Shown here: in pieces, positions 54,774-63,985 of the stretch
Numbering within the stretch: position 1 is the first letter of the stretch
Layout: each line of letters starts with the position of its first letter
NCBI RefSeq assembly: GCF_026420845.1
Contig: NZ_JAOWCB010000004.1
Location: 186,001-250,000, forward strand
Length of the DNA: 64,000 bases
Reading direction: 5' to 3'
From: Streptomyces sp. PR69
GTDB lineage: Bacteria; Actinomycetota; Actinomycetes; Streptomycetales; Streptomycetaceae
The notes under the pieces: model-generated
Told to the model about the DNA's origin: nothing
Databases searched by the model: none
The model's input: the letters and a program-made list of their open reading frames with translations, nothing else
Position numbers and translations under genes: made by a program

Positions 54774-56741
54774 TCAGTCGCGGGCCGGCTCCACCGCCTC
54801 GCTCTCGTAGCGGCCGTCCAGCTTGGCCACCAGGCCCGTGACCTGACGGGCGATGTCCGGGGCGGTCAGGCCGATCTCGGCGAGGACCTCCTTGCGGGAG
54901 GCGTGGTCGAGGAAGCGCGGCGGAATGCCGAAGTCGCGCAGCGGGACGTCGACGCCCGCGTCGCGCAGGGCCTGGGAGACCGCCGCGCCGACGCCGCCGA
55001 CGCGGCAGTTGTCCTCGACGGTGACGACGACGCGGTGCCGCTCGGCCAGCGGCGCGAGCGCCTCGTCGACCGGCTTGACCCAGCGGGGGTCGACGACGGT
55101 CGCGGAGATGCCCTGGGCGTCGAGGAGTTCGGCGACCTCCAGACACATCGGGGCGAGCGCGCCGACGGAGACGATGAGGACGTCGGGCCGCTCGGCGTCC
55201 GCGGGCGTGCGCAGCACGTCCATGCCGCCGATCCGGCCGACGGCCTGGACCGCGGGGCCGACCGCGCCCTTGGAGAAGCGCACCACGGTCGGCGCGTCGT
55301 CGACCTCGACGGCCTCGCGGAGCTGGGCGCGCACCTGGTCGGCGTCGCGCGGGGCGGCGATCCGCAGTCCGGGGACGACCTGGAGGATGGACATGTCCCA
55401 CATGCCGTTGTGGGACGCGCCGTCGGTGCCGGTGACGCCGGCCCGGTCGAGGACGAAGGTGACGCCGCACTTGTGCAGCGCCACATCCATCAGCACCTGG
55501 TCGAAGGCGCGGTTGAGGAAGGTCGCGTACACGGCGAAGACGGGGTGCAGCCCGCCGGTGGCGAGGCCGGCGGCGGAGACCGCGCCATGCTGCTCGGCGA
55601 TGCCGACGTCGTACACCCGGTCGGGGAAGACCTTGGCGAACTTGTCGAGGCCGACCGGCTGGAGCATCGCGGCGGTGATCGCGACGACGTCCTCGCGCTC
55701 CTCGCCGAGCTTGACCATCTCCTCGCCGAAGACGGAGGTCCAGTCGAGGCCGGAGCTGGCGATCGGCAGCCCGGTGTCGGGGTGGATCTTGCCGACGGCG
55801 TGGAAGCGGTCGGCCTCGTCCTGAAGGGCGGGCTGGTAGCCGCGGCCCTTCTCGGTGAGGCAGTGGACGATGACGGGGCCGCCGAAGCGTTTGGCCCGCG
55901 ACAGGGCGGACTCCAGGGCCTGAAGGTCATGGCCGTCGATGGGCCCGACGTACTTCAGCCCGAGGTCTTCGAACATGCCCTGCGGGGCGATGAAGTCCTT
56001 CAGGCCCTTCTTCGCGCCGTGCAGGGTGTCGAAGAGAGGCTTGCCGACGACCGGGGTGCGCTCCAGCACCTCCTTCGTACGGGCCAGGAAGCGCTCGTAG
56101 CCGTCGGTGGTGCGCAGGGTGGCGAGGTGGTTGGCGAGGCCGCCGATGGTGGGGGCGTAGGAGCGTTCGTTGTCGTTGACGACGATGACGAGGGGGCGGT
56201 CCTTGGCGTCCGCGATGTTGTTCAGCGCCTCCCAGGCCATGCCGCCGGTGAGCGCCCCGTCGCCGATGACGGCGACGACATGGTCGTCGCGCCCGAGGAC
56301 CTCATTGGCCTTGGCCAGGCCGTCGGCCCAGCCCAGAACGGTCGAGGCGTGCGAATTCTCGATGACGTCGTGCTCGGACTCGGCGCGGGAGGGGTAGCCG
56401 GACAGGCCCCCCTTGGCCTTGAGCCGGGAGAAGTCCTGGCGGCCGGTGAGCAGCTTGTGCACATAGCTCTGGTGGCCGGTGTCCCACAGGACCTTGTCCC
56501 TGGGCGAGTCGAAAACCCGGTGCAGGGCGATGGTCAGCTCGACCACGCCGAGGTTCGGGCCCAGATGGCCGCCGGTCTTGGAGACGGCGTCCACGAGGAA
56601 GGTCCGGATCTCCGCGGCGAGCTGGTCGAGCTGCTCCGGGCTGAGCCGGTCCAGGTCGCGCGGTCCCCTGATGCGGGTCAGCAGCTCCCACCCGTCGCCC
56701 GCCACCGCCTTCGGCGGTCGCGGTTTGCGCGGCTGTTCCAC
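54774..56741 (-). CDS. dxs: 1-deoxy-D-xylulose-5-phosphate synthase
   Basis: This 655-residue thiamine-diphosphate enzyme condenses pyruvate and glyceraldehyde 3-phosphate, the first step of the MEP isoprenoid pathway. Evidence: [24 protein letters not shown], the ThDP motif [16 protein letters not shown] with downstream [17 protein letters not shown], and the transketolase segment [16 protein letters not shown]. The phosphate-binding [15 protein letters not shown] is also present. The GTG start has aaggagg 4 nt upstream. Streptomycetes often have two dxs genes; a second copy elsewhere cannot be excluded. It lies downstream of the sugar-transport genes but has its own terminator. Confidence 0.96.
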   Translation of the reverse strand: MEQPRKPRPPKAVAGDGWELLTRIRGPRDLDRLSPEQLDQLAAEIRTFLVDAVSKTGGHLGPNLGVVELTIALHRVFDSPRDKVLWDTGHQSYVHKLLTGRQDFSRLKAKGGLSGYPSRAESEHDVIENSHASTVLGWADGLAKANEVLGRDDHVVAVIGDGALTGGMAWEALNNIADAKDRPLVIVVNDNERSYAPTIGGLANHLATLRTTDGYERFLARTKEVLERTPVVGKPLFDTLHGAKKGLKDFIAPQGMFEDLGLKYVGPIDGHDLQALESALSRAKRFGGPVIVHCLTEKGRGYQPALQDEADRFHAVGKIHPDTGLPIASSGLDWTSVFGEEMVKLGEEREDVVAITAAMLQPVGLDKFAKVFPDRVYDVGIAEQHGAVSAAGLATGGLHPVFAVYATFLNRAFDQVLMDVALHKCGVTFVLDRAGVTGTDGASHNGMWDMSILQVVPGLRIAAPRDADQVRAQLREAVEVDDAPTVVRFSKGAVGPAVQAVGRIGGMDVLRTPADAERPDVLIVSVGALAPMCLEVAELLDAQGISATVVDPRWVKPVDEALAPLAERHRVVVTVEDNCRVGGVGAAVSQALRDAGVDVPLRDFGIPPRFLDHASRKEVLAEIGLTAPDIARQVTGLVAKLDGRYESEAVEPARD

Positions 56742-56852
56742 CCTGCCTCCTTGCGTTGAGCATGCCGATCCGCCGAGTCTAGTGTTCCGTCGGCGGACAT
56801 GGTCATCGGACTGTGCGTTCTACGTCACCCGTACGGCGCATGATGACGGGCA

Positions 56853-56897
56853 CACAGCGGTGCCCGGCGTCGTCTCCCCACGCCGGGCACCGCTGTG
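56853..56897 (-). terminator. 18-bp-stem terminator after xylH
   Basis: A perfect 18-bp stem (56853-56870 with 56880-56897) and a 9-nt loop begin 13 bp beyond the permease stop on the minus strand. It separates the ABC operon from dxs. Confidence 0.85.
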
Positions 56898-56909
56898 AGC
56901 TGCCGTGTG

Positions 56910-58229
56910 TCAGGCGCGGCCCGCCGTCTTCTGCGTCTTGCGGGTGACGGAGTCGATGACGACCGTGATGAGCAGCACGGCGCCGGTGATCATGTACTGG
57001 ACCGGGGTGCGGATGCCCTCCAGGGCCAGTCCGTACTGGATCGAGACGATCACCATGACGCCGAGCAGGGCGTTCCAGGTGCGGCCGCGGCCGCCGAAGA
57101 GGCTGGTGCCGCCGATGACGGCCGCCGCGATGACGTTCATCAGCAGTTCGCCGGTGCCGGCGCTCTGGTTGGCGGCGGCGATCTTGGAGGCCCAGAAGAG
57201 GCCGCCGATGGCGGCGAAGGTGCCGGCGAGGGCGAAGACGGAGATCCGGACCGCCGTGACATTGATGCCGGCGCGGCGGGACGCCTCGACGCTGCCGCCG
57301 AGCGCGAAGATCTTCCGGCCGTACGCCGTGCGGCGCAGCATGAAGTCCGTGCCCACCAGGACCGCGAGGAACAGCACCAGCGCCAGCGGCAGTCCCTTGT
57401 ACTGGTTGAACATATAGGCGGCGGCGAAGGCGATGACCCCGAGCACCGCGGCGCGCAGCGCGATGTCGCTCAGCGGCCGGGCCGGGACTCCGGCAGCCTC
57501 ACGGCGGCGGCTGTCCAGGAAGCCGGAGAGGAAGTACGCGGCCACGGCGAGGGCGGCCAGACCGTAGGCGGCGGCGACATCGGTGAAGAAGTACGTGGTC
57601 AGGCTGCCGACCACACCTTCGCGGTCGATGTTGATGGTGCCGGTGTCACCGAGGAGCTGGAGCATGAAGCCCTGCCAGAAGAGCAGGCCCGCCAGGGTGA
57701 CGGCGAAGGCAGGCGCCCCGATTCTGGCGAAGAAGAAGCCATGGAGCGCGCCGATGACCGCGCCGCCCGCGACGGCGACGAGGAGGGCGAGCCATTCGTT
57801 CATGCCCTGGCTGACGCTGAGTACGGCGACGACCGCTCCGGAGACGCCGCTGACCGCGCCGACCGACAGATCGATCTCGCCGAGCAGCAGGACGAAGATC
57901 ACGCCGACGGCCATCATGCCGGTGGCGACCATCGTGACGGCGATGTCGCTGAGGTTCTTGGCGGAGAGGAAGTTGGAGTTCAGGCTCTGGAAGATCGCCG
58001 CGATGACGATCAGTCCGACGACGACGGGGATGGAGCCGAGGTCGCCGGCGTGCAGCTTGCGCTTGAACTCCCCGAGGTATCCGGCGAAGCCCTGTTCGCG
58101 CACCAGCAGCCGGGGGTCGACGGCGGCGACGGCGGCGTGCGCCGCCTGGGGGTTCTGGACCTGGTGGTCCGTGTCCGCGGGCGCGCCGGCCGGGGTCGCC
58201 GTCGCGGTGGAGGTCTTCTCGGTGCTCAC
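56910..58229 (-). CDS. xylH: Xylose-type ABC transporter permease
   Basis: This 439-residue inner-membrane permease of the branched-chain/ribose/xylose group (BPD_transp_2) has about 10-12 helices. The characteristic GEIDLSVGAVSGVSGAVVAVL and GRKIFALGGSVEASRRAGINV segments are present, and the latter contacts the ATPase. Synteny with S. coelicolor xylFGH beside Rok7B7 supports xylose or a related pentose as substrate. The start overlaps the ATPase stop by 4 nt (ATGA, 58226-58229). Confidence 0.85.
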   Translation of the reverse strand: MSTEKTSTATATPAGAPADTDHQVQNPQAAHAAVAAVDPRLLVREQGFAGYLGEFKRKLHAGDLGSIPVVVGLIVIAAIFQSLNSNFLSAKNLSDIAVTMVATGMMAVGVIFVLLLGEIDLSVGAVSGVSGAVVAVLSVSQGMNEWLALLVAVAGGAVIGALHGFFFARIGAPAFAVTLAGLLFWQGFMLQLLGDTGTINIDREGVVGSLTTYFFTDVAAAYGLAALAVAAYFLSGFLDSRRREAAGVPARPLSDIALRAAVLGVIAFAAAYMFNQYKGLPLALVLFLAVLVGTDFMLRRTAYGRKIFALGGSVEASRRAGINVTAVRISVFALAGTFAAIGGLFWASKIAAANQSAGTGELLMNVIAAAVIGGTSLFGGRGRTWNALLGVMVIVSIQYGLALEGIRTPVQYMITGAVLLITVVIDSVTRKTQKTAGRA

Positions 58230-59074
58230 TTGTTCGCCTCCGCCTTCTCCGCGCTGTCCGCGCTGTCCGCGGTCTCCGCGCCCTCTGCGCTCTCTGTGGT
58301 CTTCGCCTCCGCGCTGCGCGCCGCGCGGCGGGTCACGGCGTTGTCCGTGGCGCCGGTGATGGCGGAGATGATCTCTTCCTGCGAGGTGTTCTTCACCTCG
58401 AAGACGCCGTTGTTCCGGCCGAGCCGCAGGACGGCCACCCGGTCGGCGACGGCCTTGACGTCGGCCATGTTGTGGCTGATGAGGATGACCGCATGGCCGC
58501 GCTCACGCAGCCGCTCGACCAGGTCGAGGACCTGGGCGGTCTGCTCGACGCCGAGCGCGGCGGTGGGCTCGTCGAGGATGACGAGCTTGGGCTCGCCGAG
58601 CATCGAGCGGGCGATGGCCACCGTCTGGCGCTGGCCGCCGGAGAGCGAGGCGATGGGGATGCGGACGCTGGGGATGCGGATCGACAGCGTGCTGAGCAGC
58701 TCGCGGGCGCGGCGCTCCATCTCGATCTCGTCCAGGACGCCGCGCTTGCGCAGCTCCCGGCCGAGGTAGAGGTTGCCGACGACGTCGATGTTGTCGCAGA
58801 GGGCGAGGTCCTGGTAGACGGTCGCGATGCCCAGGTCCTGGGCGTCGTGCGGCCGGCTGATCGTGACCGGGCGGCCCTCCCACTCGATGACGCCCTCGTC
58901 GATCGGGTGGACGCCGGCGATCGTCTTGACCAGCGTGGACTTTCCTGCGCCGTTGTCGCCGACCAGGGCGACCACCTCGCCGGCGTGGATCTCGAGCTCT
59001 ACGTCGGTGAGCGCCTGTACGGCGCCGAACCGCTTGGAGACCCCTCGCAACGCCAGCACGGGCGTAGCGGACAC
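58226..59074 (-). CDS. xylG: Xylose-type ABC transporter ATPase (single domain)
   Basis: This 282-residue ABC ATPase has Walker A VGDNGAGKSTLVKTIAG, the signature SLSGGQRQTVAIARSM, and Walker B KLVILDEPTAALG. Classical xylose/ribose ATPases are fused duplicates of about 500 residues; this one has a single domain and must dimerise. A low-complexity Glu/Ser/Ala tail ends the protein. The GTG at 59074 was chosen because aaggag lies 9 nt upstream; the ATG at 59083 directly abuts that site. Confidence 0.87.
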   Translation of the reverse strand: MSATPVLALRGVSKRFGAVQALTDVELEIHAGEVVALVGDNGAGKSTLVKTIAGVHPIDEGVIEWEGRPVTISRPHDAQDLGIATVYQDLALCDNIDVVGNLYLGRELRKRGVLDEIEMERRARELLSTLSIRIPSVRIPIASLSGGQRQTVAIARSMLGEPKLVILDEPTAALGVEQTAQVLDLVERLRERGHAVILISHNMADVKAVADRVAVLRLGRNNGVFEVKNTSQEEIISAITGATDNAVTRRAARSAEAKTTESAEGAETADSADSAEKAEANK

Positions 59075-59231
59075 GTGAACCATCTCCTTCGCCGCCTGAC
59101 CGGCGGGGATTTCACCGCCTGACGGCGGGACGCCGCGCCCGACGGGGGTGGAGGGCGCGGAGGCTGAGCAGAAGTGTGCAGAAGTCTGCGGTGCTGCGAA
59201 AGACCATGGACGGTCGGACAGCAGATACGTT

Positions 59232-59286
59232 TCGCCCGGTGCTCCGCCCAGTTGCGGGGCTGGATGCGGTGCGGAGCACCGGGCGA
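59232..59286 (-). terminator. 16-bp stem-loop between xylF and xylG
   Basis: A perfect 16-bp stem (59232-59247 with 59271-59286) has a 23-nt loop in the 246-bp gap between the binding-protein and ATPase genes. In such operons, stem-loops here stabilise the binding-protein mRNA or partly end transcription. Confidence 0.7.
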
Positions 59287-59320
59287 GACCGAGGGGCGGC
59301 CCGAAGGGGGCCGGCCGGCC

Positions 59321-60439
59321 TTACTTCAGGCCGATCGCGTCACAGGCGGCCTTGTACTTGTCCGTGCAGATCTCCTGCACCGTGTAGACGCCGTCCTTGA
59401 TGACGGTGTCCTTGATGTTGTCCTTGGTCAGCGAGACGACCGGGACCAGGACGGTGGGAACGCCCTTGGTCGTGGGGCTGTCCACGGAGTCCTTGGCGAT
59501 GGAGTCGAGCTTCTCGCCCTTGGCCAGGGCGACGGCCATCTCGGCGGCGGCCGCGGCCTCGGGGGCGTACGGCTTGTAGACGCTCATGTACTGCTCGCCC
59601 GCCACGATCCGCTGCACGCCGGAGAGTTCGGCGTCCTGGCCGGTGACCGGCGGGAGCTTGGTGAAGCCGCCGCCCTGGAGGGCGGTGATGATGCCGCCCG
59701 CCATGCCGTCGTTGGCCGAGTAGACACCGACGATCTTGTCCTTGCCGAGGGCCGAGATCGCCGCCTCCATGTTGGAGTTGGCGTTCTCCGGCTTCCACTC
59801 CTTGGTGTCGTACTCCTTGCCGACGTTCACCTTGCCGTCGAGGACGGACTTGGCGCCCTTCTTGAACAGCGCGGCGTTCGGGTCGGTGATCGCGCCGTGC
59901 ATCATCACGATCTGGCCGTCCTTGGCCTTGTCACCGAGCGCGTCAAGCAGCGCCTGGCCCTGGACGCGGCCGACCTCTTCGTTGTCGAAGGAGGTGTAGG
60001 CGTCGATCGGACCCTCGGCGAGGCGGTCGTAGGCGACGACCGGGATGCCGGCGTCCTTGGCCTTGTTGACGCTGCCGGCGATGGCCTTGGCGTCCACCGC
60101 GTCCAGGATCAGCACATCCACCTTGTTGGTGATCATGGTGTCGACCTGCTGCGACTGCAGGGTGGCGTCCTGCTTGGCGTTGGAGTAGACGACCTTGGCC
60201 TTGCCCCCCGTCAGCTCGCTGATCTTCTTCTCGATCAGCGGCTTGTCGAACTTCTCGTAGCGGGCGGTCTGGTTCTCGGGCAGGAGCAGACCGATGGTGA
60301 GGTCGTCGCCCTTCTTCTCACCGGCGGCCGGCTCCGTGGCCTTGTCGCCGGACTCCTTGGCGCTGCCACAGGCGGCGAGGGACACGGCCATCGCACCGGC
60401 TGCGACGACGACGGCTGCACGACGCATACGCGTGTTCAT
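59321..60439 (-). CDS. xylF: Xylose-type sugar-binding lipoprotein
   Basis: This 372-residue solute-binding lipoprotein has a signal peptide with lipobox SLAAC near residue 23. Two Rossmann-like lobes follow, with the LTIGLLLPENQTARYEKFDKP start, VDVLILDAVDAKAI and PVTGQDAELSGVQRIVAGEQYMSVYKP segments typical of ribose/xylose-binding proteins. It delivers sugar to XylH/XylG. The ATG at 60439 has ggagg 9 nt upstream. The promoter region (60440-60561) carries a palindrome-like gtaaattcttaac (60524-60536) that may be an operator. Confidence 0.9.
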   Translation of the reverse strand: MNTRMRRAAVVVAAGAMAVSLAACGSAKESGDKATEPAAGEKKGDDLTIGLLLPENQTARYEKFDKPLIEKKISELTGGKAKVVYSNAKQDATLQSQQVDTMITNKVDVLILDAVDAKAIAGSVNKAKDAGIPVVAYDRLAEGPIDAYTSFDNEEVGRVQGQALLDALGDKAKDGQIVMMHGAITDPNAALFKKGAKSVLDGKVNVGKEYDTKEWKPENANSNMEAAISALGKDKIVGVYSANDGMAGGIITALQGGGFTKLPPVTGQDAELSGVQRIVAGEQYMSVYKPYAPEAAAAAEMAVALAKGEKLDSIAKDSVDSPTTKGVPTVLVPVVSLTKDNIKDTVIKDGVYTVQEICTDKYKAACDAIGLK

Positions 60440-60523
60440 CTTTCGAAACCTCCCTGACGCGGCCGCGTCGTTGCGGCCGAGGTGGCTGGAAGTCAACTCG
60501 GCCCCGCCTCTGTCGTCAAGGAG

Positions 60524-60571
60524 TAAATTCTTAACGAGATGACAACGGTGCCATGTGTTCTCTAAGTGAAC
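60524..60571. promoter_or_regulatory. Candidate ROK operators before xylF
   Basis: gtaaattcttaac (60524-60536) is an imperfect palindrome. gttctctaagtgaac (60557-60571) has GTTC/GAAC arms and covers the ROK stop codon. The core ctctaag recurs upstream of the ROK gene at 61855-61861. They are proposed as regulator sites. Confidence 0.35.
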
Positions 60572-61761
60572 GCTGGACTACCGGACTGCAGCGCACTGTC
60601 CAGAAGGGTCGAATCGCCCATTTCGCTGAGTACGAGAGCGAGCGCGCCCAGCACTTCGGCCCGCCCGCCGAGGGCCCCGGGGGCCACCGACAGCTGCCGT
60701 GCGGCGCTGGGGATGGCATAGCGGGACACGGAGTCCCTGATGGGCCCCAGAACCAGCTCACCGGCCTCGGCCAGATCGCCGCCGAGCACCACCCTGCTGG
60801 GGTTCAGCAGGTTGCACAGGTTGGCCACACCGCTGCCGATATGACGGCCCACGTCCCCGATGACCCGGCGGCAGCCCGGATCGCCCTCGCGCGCGAGCTG
60901 GACCACGCGCTCCATGGTCAGATCGGCCCCGTGACCGGGCTGGAGCAGGGGCAGCACATAGCGGGCCGCGGCGAAGGTCTCCAGACAGCCGCGGTTGCCG
61001 CAGCGGCACACCGGGCCCGCCTCGTCCAGCGTGATGTGCCCGATCTCGCCCGCGGTGCCGCCCGGGCCGCGGTAGATCTGCCCGTCGATCACCAGACCGG
61101 CGCCGACGCCGGAGGCGACCTTGATATAGGCGAGGTCCTTCACCCCGCGGCCGCTCCCCCACACCAGCTCGCCCAGCGCGCCGAGGTTGGCGTCGTTGTC
61201 GACGTAGACCGGCGCGCCGAGCCTGGCGGAGAGCTCCTCGCTGGGGTTGATCCCGGTCCAGCCCGGCAGGATGGCGGTGGAGCCGAGCGTGCCGGACTCC
61301 ACGTCGATCGGGCCCGGCACGCCGAGGCCCACGCCGATCACCTTGTCCTGGCCGATTCCGCAGCCCTCGATCAACCGCTTGACCAGCTGTTCCGCCCGGT
61401 CGAAGCCCTGCGCGGAGGAGGCGTCGACATCGAGCGGCTCGGCCTCCTCGGCCAGCACCTGGTGGGCGAGGTTGCCGACGGCCACCCGCAGATGCGTATG
61501 GCCGAAGTCGACGCCGATGACGATGCCCGCGTCACCGCTGAGGGAGACGCTGCGGGCCCGGCGGCCGCCCGCGGAGGTCGGGGTGACCTCGACCGTGCCG
61601 CCGTCCTTCAATTCGCGAACGATATTGGAGACCGTGGCGGCCGACAGGCCGGTGCTCCTGGCGATCTCGGCCTGGGTGAGCGAGCCCGCCATGCGCACGG
61701 CCCTGACGACCCGCTCAAGGTTGGCCCGGTGCAGTGATGTCTGCGACCCCGGAGTCTCCAT
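60562..61761 (-). CDS. rok7B7: ROK-family transcriptional regulator, Rok7B7-like
   Basis: This 399-residue regulator has an N-terminal winged HTH (LTQAEIARSTGLSAATVSNIVREL) and a C-terminal ROK sugar-kinase-like domain. The domain shows VIGVDFGHTHLRVAVGN, the zinc motif CRCGNRGCLETFAAARY with GEIGHITLD before it, and an ATP-site-like segment. From memory, the same position in S. coelicolor holds Rok7B7 (SCO6008), between ngcEFG and xylFGH, which controls xylose transport and affects carbon repression and antibiotics. The ATG at 61761 gives METPGSQTSLHRANL. It lies 122 bp upstream of xylF. Confidence 0.88.
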   Translation of the reverse strand: METPGSQTSLHRANLERVVRAVRMAGSLTQAEIARSTGLSAATVSNIVRELKDGGTVEVTPTSAGGRRARSVSLSGDAGIVIGVDFGHTHLRVAVGNLAHQVLAEEAEPLDVDASSAQGFDRAEQLVKRLIEGCGIGQDKVIGVGLGVPGPIDVESGTLGSTAILPGWTGINPSEELSARLGAPVYVDNDANLGALGELVWGSGRGVKDLAYIKVASGVGAGLVIDGQIYRGPGGTAGEIGHITLDEAGPVCRCGNRGCLETFAAARYVLPLLQPGHGADLTMERVVQLAREGDPGCRRVIGDVGRHIGSGVANLCNLLNPSRVVLGGDLAEAGELVLGPIRDSVSRYAIPSAARQLSVAPGALGGRAEVLGALALVLSEMGDSTLLDSALQSGSPAFT

Positions 61762-61850
61762 TGACCCATCCACTCCTGCCCCCGGTGGGCGGCGCGACGG
61801 CCGCCCCCGGCCGGGTTCACCACGATGTGACCCGGCGTCTCTCCAACTTA

Positions 61851-61867
61851 TGAACTCTAAGCTCAAC
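61851..61867. promoter_or_regulatory. Candidate operator upstream of the ROK gene
   Basis: tgaactctaagctcaac has TGAAC/GCTCA arms and the same ctctaag core as the site at 60557-60571. It lies about 90 bp before the ROK start, suggesting autoregulation. Confidence 0.3.
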
Positions 61868-61981
61868 TGGATGGGGCATATCGCGTCAAGACCTTGAGCG
61901 GGAGGAGAACCGTAAGGAGACCTCGCCGAGATCTGGCCTCCCCCGCCCGGGGGACGGGCGCAGCCGTCCGGCCGCACGCGT

Positions 61982-62010
61982 GCCCGTATGCGCACGCTGC
62001 GCATACGGGC
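61982..62010 (-). terminator. 13-bp-stem terminator after ngcG
   Basis: A perfect 13-bp stem (61982-61994 with 61998-62010) has a 3-nt loop and lies 47 bp beyond the permease stop on the minus strand. Confidence 0.85.
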
Positions 62011-62057
62011 GGTTCCCATGGGTCAGGGGTGTCAGCCGCGGGCCGGCCGCTCCTGCG

Positions 62058-63002
62058 TCACTTCAGCGTGCCCGCCGTGAGGCCGGACTGGACCTGGCGC
62101 TGGAACGACAGATACACGACCAGCATCGGGATCATGGCGATGGTCACCCCGGCGAACAGCACCGGAAGATCGCTGGCGTATCCCTGCTGCTGCTGGAGCT
62201 GCACCAGCCCCTGGGTGAGCAGATAGCGCTCGGGGTCGCTGTTGTCCCTGGGCTGCATCAGCACCACGGGCAGGATGTACTGGTTCCACTGGCCCAGTGC
62301 GTTGAAGATGCCCACGCTCAGCAGCCCCGGCTTTGCCATCGGCAGCATGACCTGGAAGAACGCCCGGGTGTGCGAGGCTCCGTCGATCACCGCCGCCTCG
62401 TGCACCGCCGTCGGCAGGGTGCGGAAGAAGGCGTGCATAAAGAACACCGTGAAAGGCATCGAGTAGGCGATGTAGACCAGGATCAGACCCTGATAGGTGT
62501 TCAGCATCCCGAACCGCTCGACCATGAAGTAGAGCGGGACGAGCGCCAGAAAGACGGGGAACATCGCCCCGCCGACGAAGAAGAAGTACAGGAAGCGGTT
62601 GCCCGGGAACTCATAGCGCGCCAGCACATATGCCGCCATGGACCCGAACAGCATGGTCAGCGGCACCGAGAAGGCGAGCACGATCACGGTGTTGGTGAAG
62701 TAGTCGCCGATGCCCTTGTCCCAGGCCCGTACGAAGACGTCGAAGGTCCAGTTGCCGGGCCAGCTCAGGGCGGAGCCGCCGATCTGGGCGTCGGTCTTGA
62801 AGGAGCTCAGCACAAGCCAGAGCAGCGGCAGCACGATCAGCACGGCCCACAGGGCCAGAAAGCCGTGCGAGAAGACATTGAGGGTGACGCCCTCGGTGGC
62901 GCGGTCGCCGGGGCGCACGGTCCGCCGGCCGCTCTTCGGCCCGCCCGCCGGGCCTGAAGCGCCCGGCTCGGCGGCGGCGGACTCCTTGGCAGTGATGCTC
63001 AT
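62058..63002 (-). CDS. ngcG: Carbohydrate ABC permease, NgcG-like
   Basis: This 314-residue MalG-type permease has six membrane segments. The EAA loop reads EAAVIDGASHTRAFFQVMLPMAKP, contacting the ATPase. The C-terminus ends LTAGTLK, as in this family. Its place next to the ROK regulator matches ngcG of the N-acetylglucosamine/chitobiose importer in S. coelicolor. No ATPase gene is present; such systems share the MsiK ATPase. It begins 12 bp after ngcF. Confidence 0.85.
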   Translation of the reverse strand: MSITAKESAAAEPGASGPAGGPKSGRRTVRPGDRATEGVTLNVFSHGFLALWAVLIVLPLLWLVLSSFKTDAQIGGSALSWPGNWTFDVFVRAWDKGIGDYFTNTVIVLAFSVPLTMLFGSMAAYVLARYEFPGNRFLYFFFVGGAMFPVFLALVPLYFMVERFGMLNTYQGLILVYIAYSMPFTVFFMHAFFRTLPTAVHEAAVIDGASHTRAFFQVMLPMAKPGLLSVGIFNALGQWNQYILPVVLMQPRDNSDPERYLLTQGLVQLQQQQGYASDLPVLFAGVTIAMIPMLVVYLSFQRQVQSGLTAGTLK

Positions 63003-63014
63003 CGCTCTCCCCGC

Positions 63015-63944
63015 TCAGAATTCGATGCGCTCGCGGCGGGTGGCGCGCAGCGTGACGACGGACAGGATCAGGGTCAGCAGCAGCATCACCACACCCATGG
63101 CGCAGGCGTAGCCGCTCTTTCCGAAGTACAGGAAGTTGCGCATCAGGACCGTGGCCATGACCTCGCTGTGGTGGTCGGGGCCGCCGCCGAACTGACCCGA
63201 TGTCATGGTCGACACCAGGACGAACAGATCCATGGCGGTGATGCCGAGGTAGACCCAGGAGGTCTGCACCGACTCCCACAGCAGCGGGAGGGTGACCCGG
63301 AAGAACGTCTGGGCCCGGCCCGCGCCGTCCAGCAGGGAGGCTTCGTAGATCTCCCTGGGGATGGACTGCATGGCCGCGGAGAACAGCACCAGATAGAACC
63401 CGACGCCGTGCCAGACGACCACGGCCATCAGACACCACAGCACCAGAGAGGGCTCGTTGAGCCACTCGATGGGCCGGCCGGCGTCCACCAGCCCCGCTTT
63501 GACGAGCAGGCCGTTGAGCAGACCGCCCTGGTCGCTGCGGTAGACGGCGCCGAAGAGCACCGCGAGGATCGCCAGCGAGAGCACCTGCGGGAAGAAGTAC
63601 ACGATCTTGTAAAAGCCGGAGCCCTGGATGCCCTGGACTCCGCCCGCGCCGCCCCGGCCGCCCGCGTTGAGCATAAAGGCGAAGAAGAGGGCGAGCAGGA
63701 TGGTGACCACCGGGATGAACACCAGGAACAGGATGTTGTGCCAGATCGCCCGCAGGAAGACATTGTCCTCAAGCAGTGCGGTGTAGTTGTCGAGGCCCAC
63801 GAAGGAGAAGGTCTGCGACTGGCCCTTCCAGTCGGTGAACGAGTATCCGATCGTCTGGAGATACGGCCAGATCACAAAGATCAGATACAGCGCCACAGGA
63901 GCGAGAAGAAATCCCGTGACGAACTGGTGCTGCCCTTTTCGCAT
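63015..63944 (-). CDS. ngcF: Carbohydrate ABC permease, NgcF-like
   Basis: This 309-residue MalF-type permease has six membrane segments. The EAA loop is YEASLLDGAGRAQTFFRVTLPLL, and the early helix pattern TGFLLAPVALYLIFVIWPYLQTIGYSFTDW is typical. A Gly-rich loop (NAGGRGGAGGVQGIQG) follows helix 3. It is paired with NgcG. The binding-protein gene (ngcE) should lie immediately to the right, outside the window. Confidence 0.85.
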   Translation of the reverse strand: MRKGQHQFVTGFLLAPVALYLIFVIWPYLQTIGYSFTDWKGQSQTFSFVGLDNYTALLEDNVFLRAIWHNILFLVFIPVVTILLALFFAFMLNAGGRGGAGGVQGIQGSGFYKIVYFFPQVLSLAILAVLFGAVYRSDQGGLLNGLLVKAGLVDAGRPIEWLNEPSLVLWCLMAVVVWHGVGFYLVLFSAAMQSIPREIYEASLLDGAGRAQTFFRVTLPLLWESVQTSWVYLGITAMDLFVLVSTMTSGQFGGGPDHHSEVMATVLMRNFLYFGKSGYACAMGVVMLLLTLILSVVTLRATRRERIEF

Positions 63945-63985
63945 GGCATCCTGTCCCTGGTGTTCCGGGTGTTTCCGTCGCGCGC

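Noticed and set aside
54435..56759. 774-codon open frame antisense to dxs
   Set aside because: A shadow of dxs: composition is Asp/Val/Gly-rich as expected from reading its complement, and no family motif is present.
56895..58769. Long open frame antisense to the xylH/xylG-like genes
   Set aside because: Asp/Glu/Gly-rich shadow of membrane-protein codons; no start context or domain.
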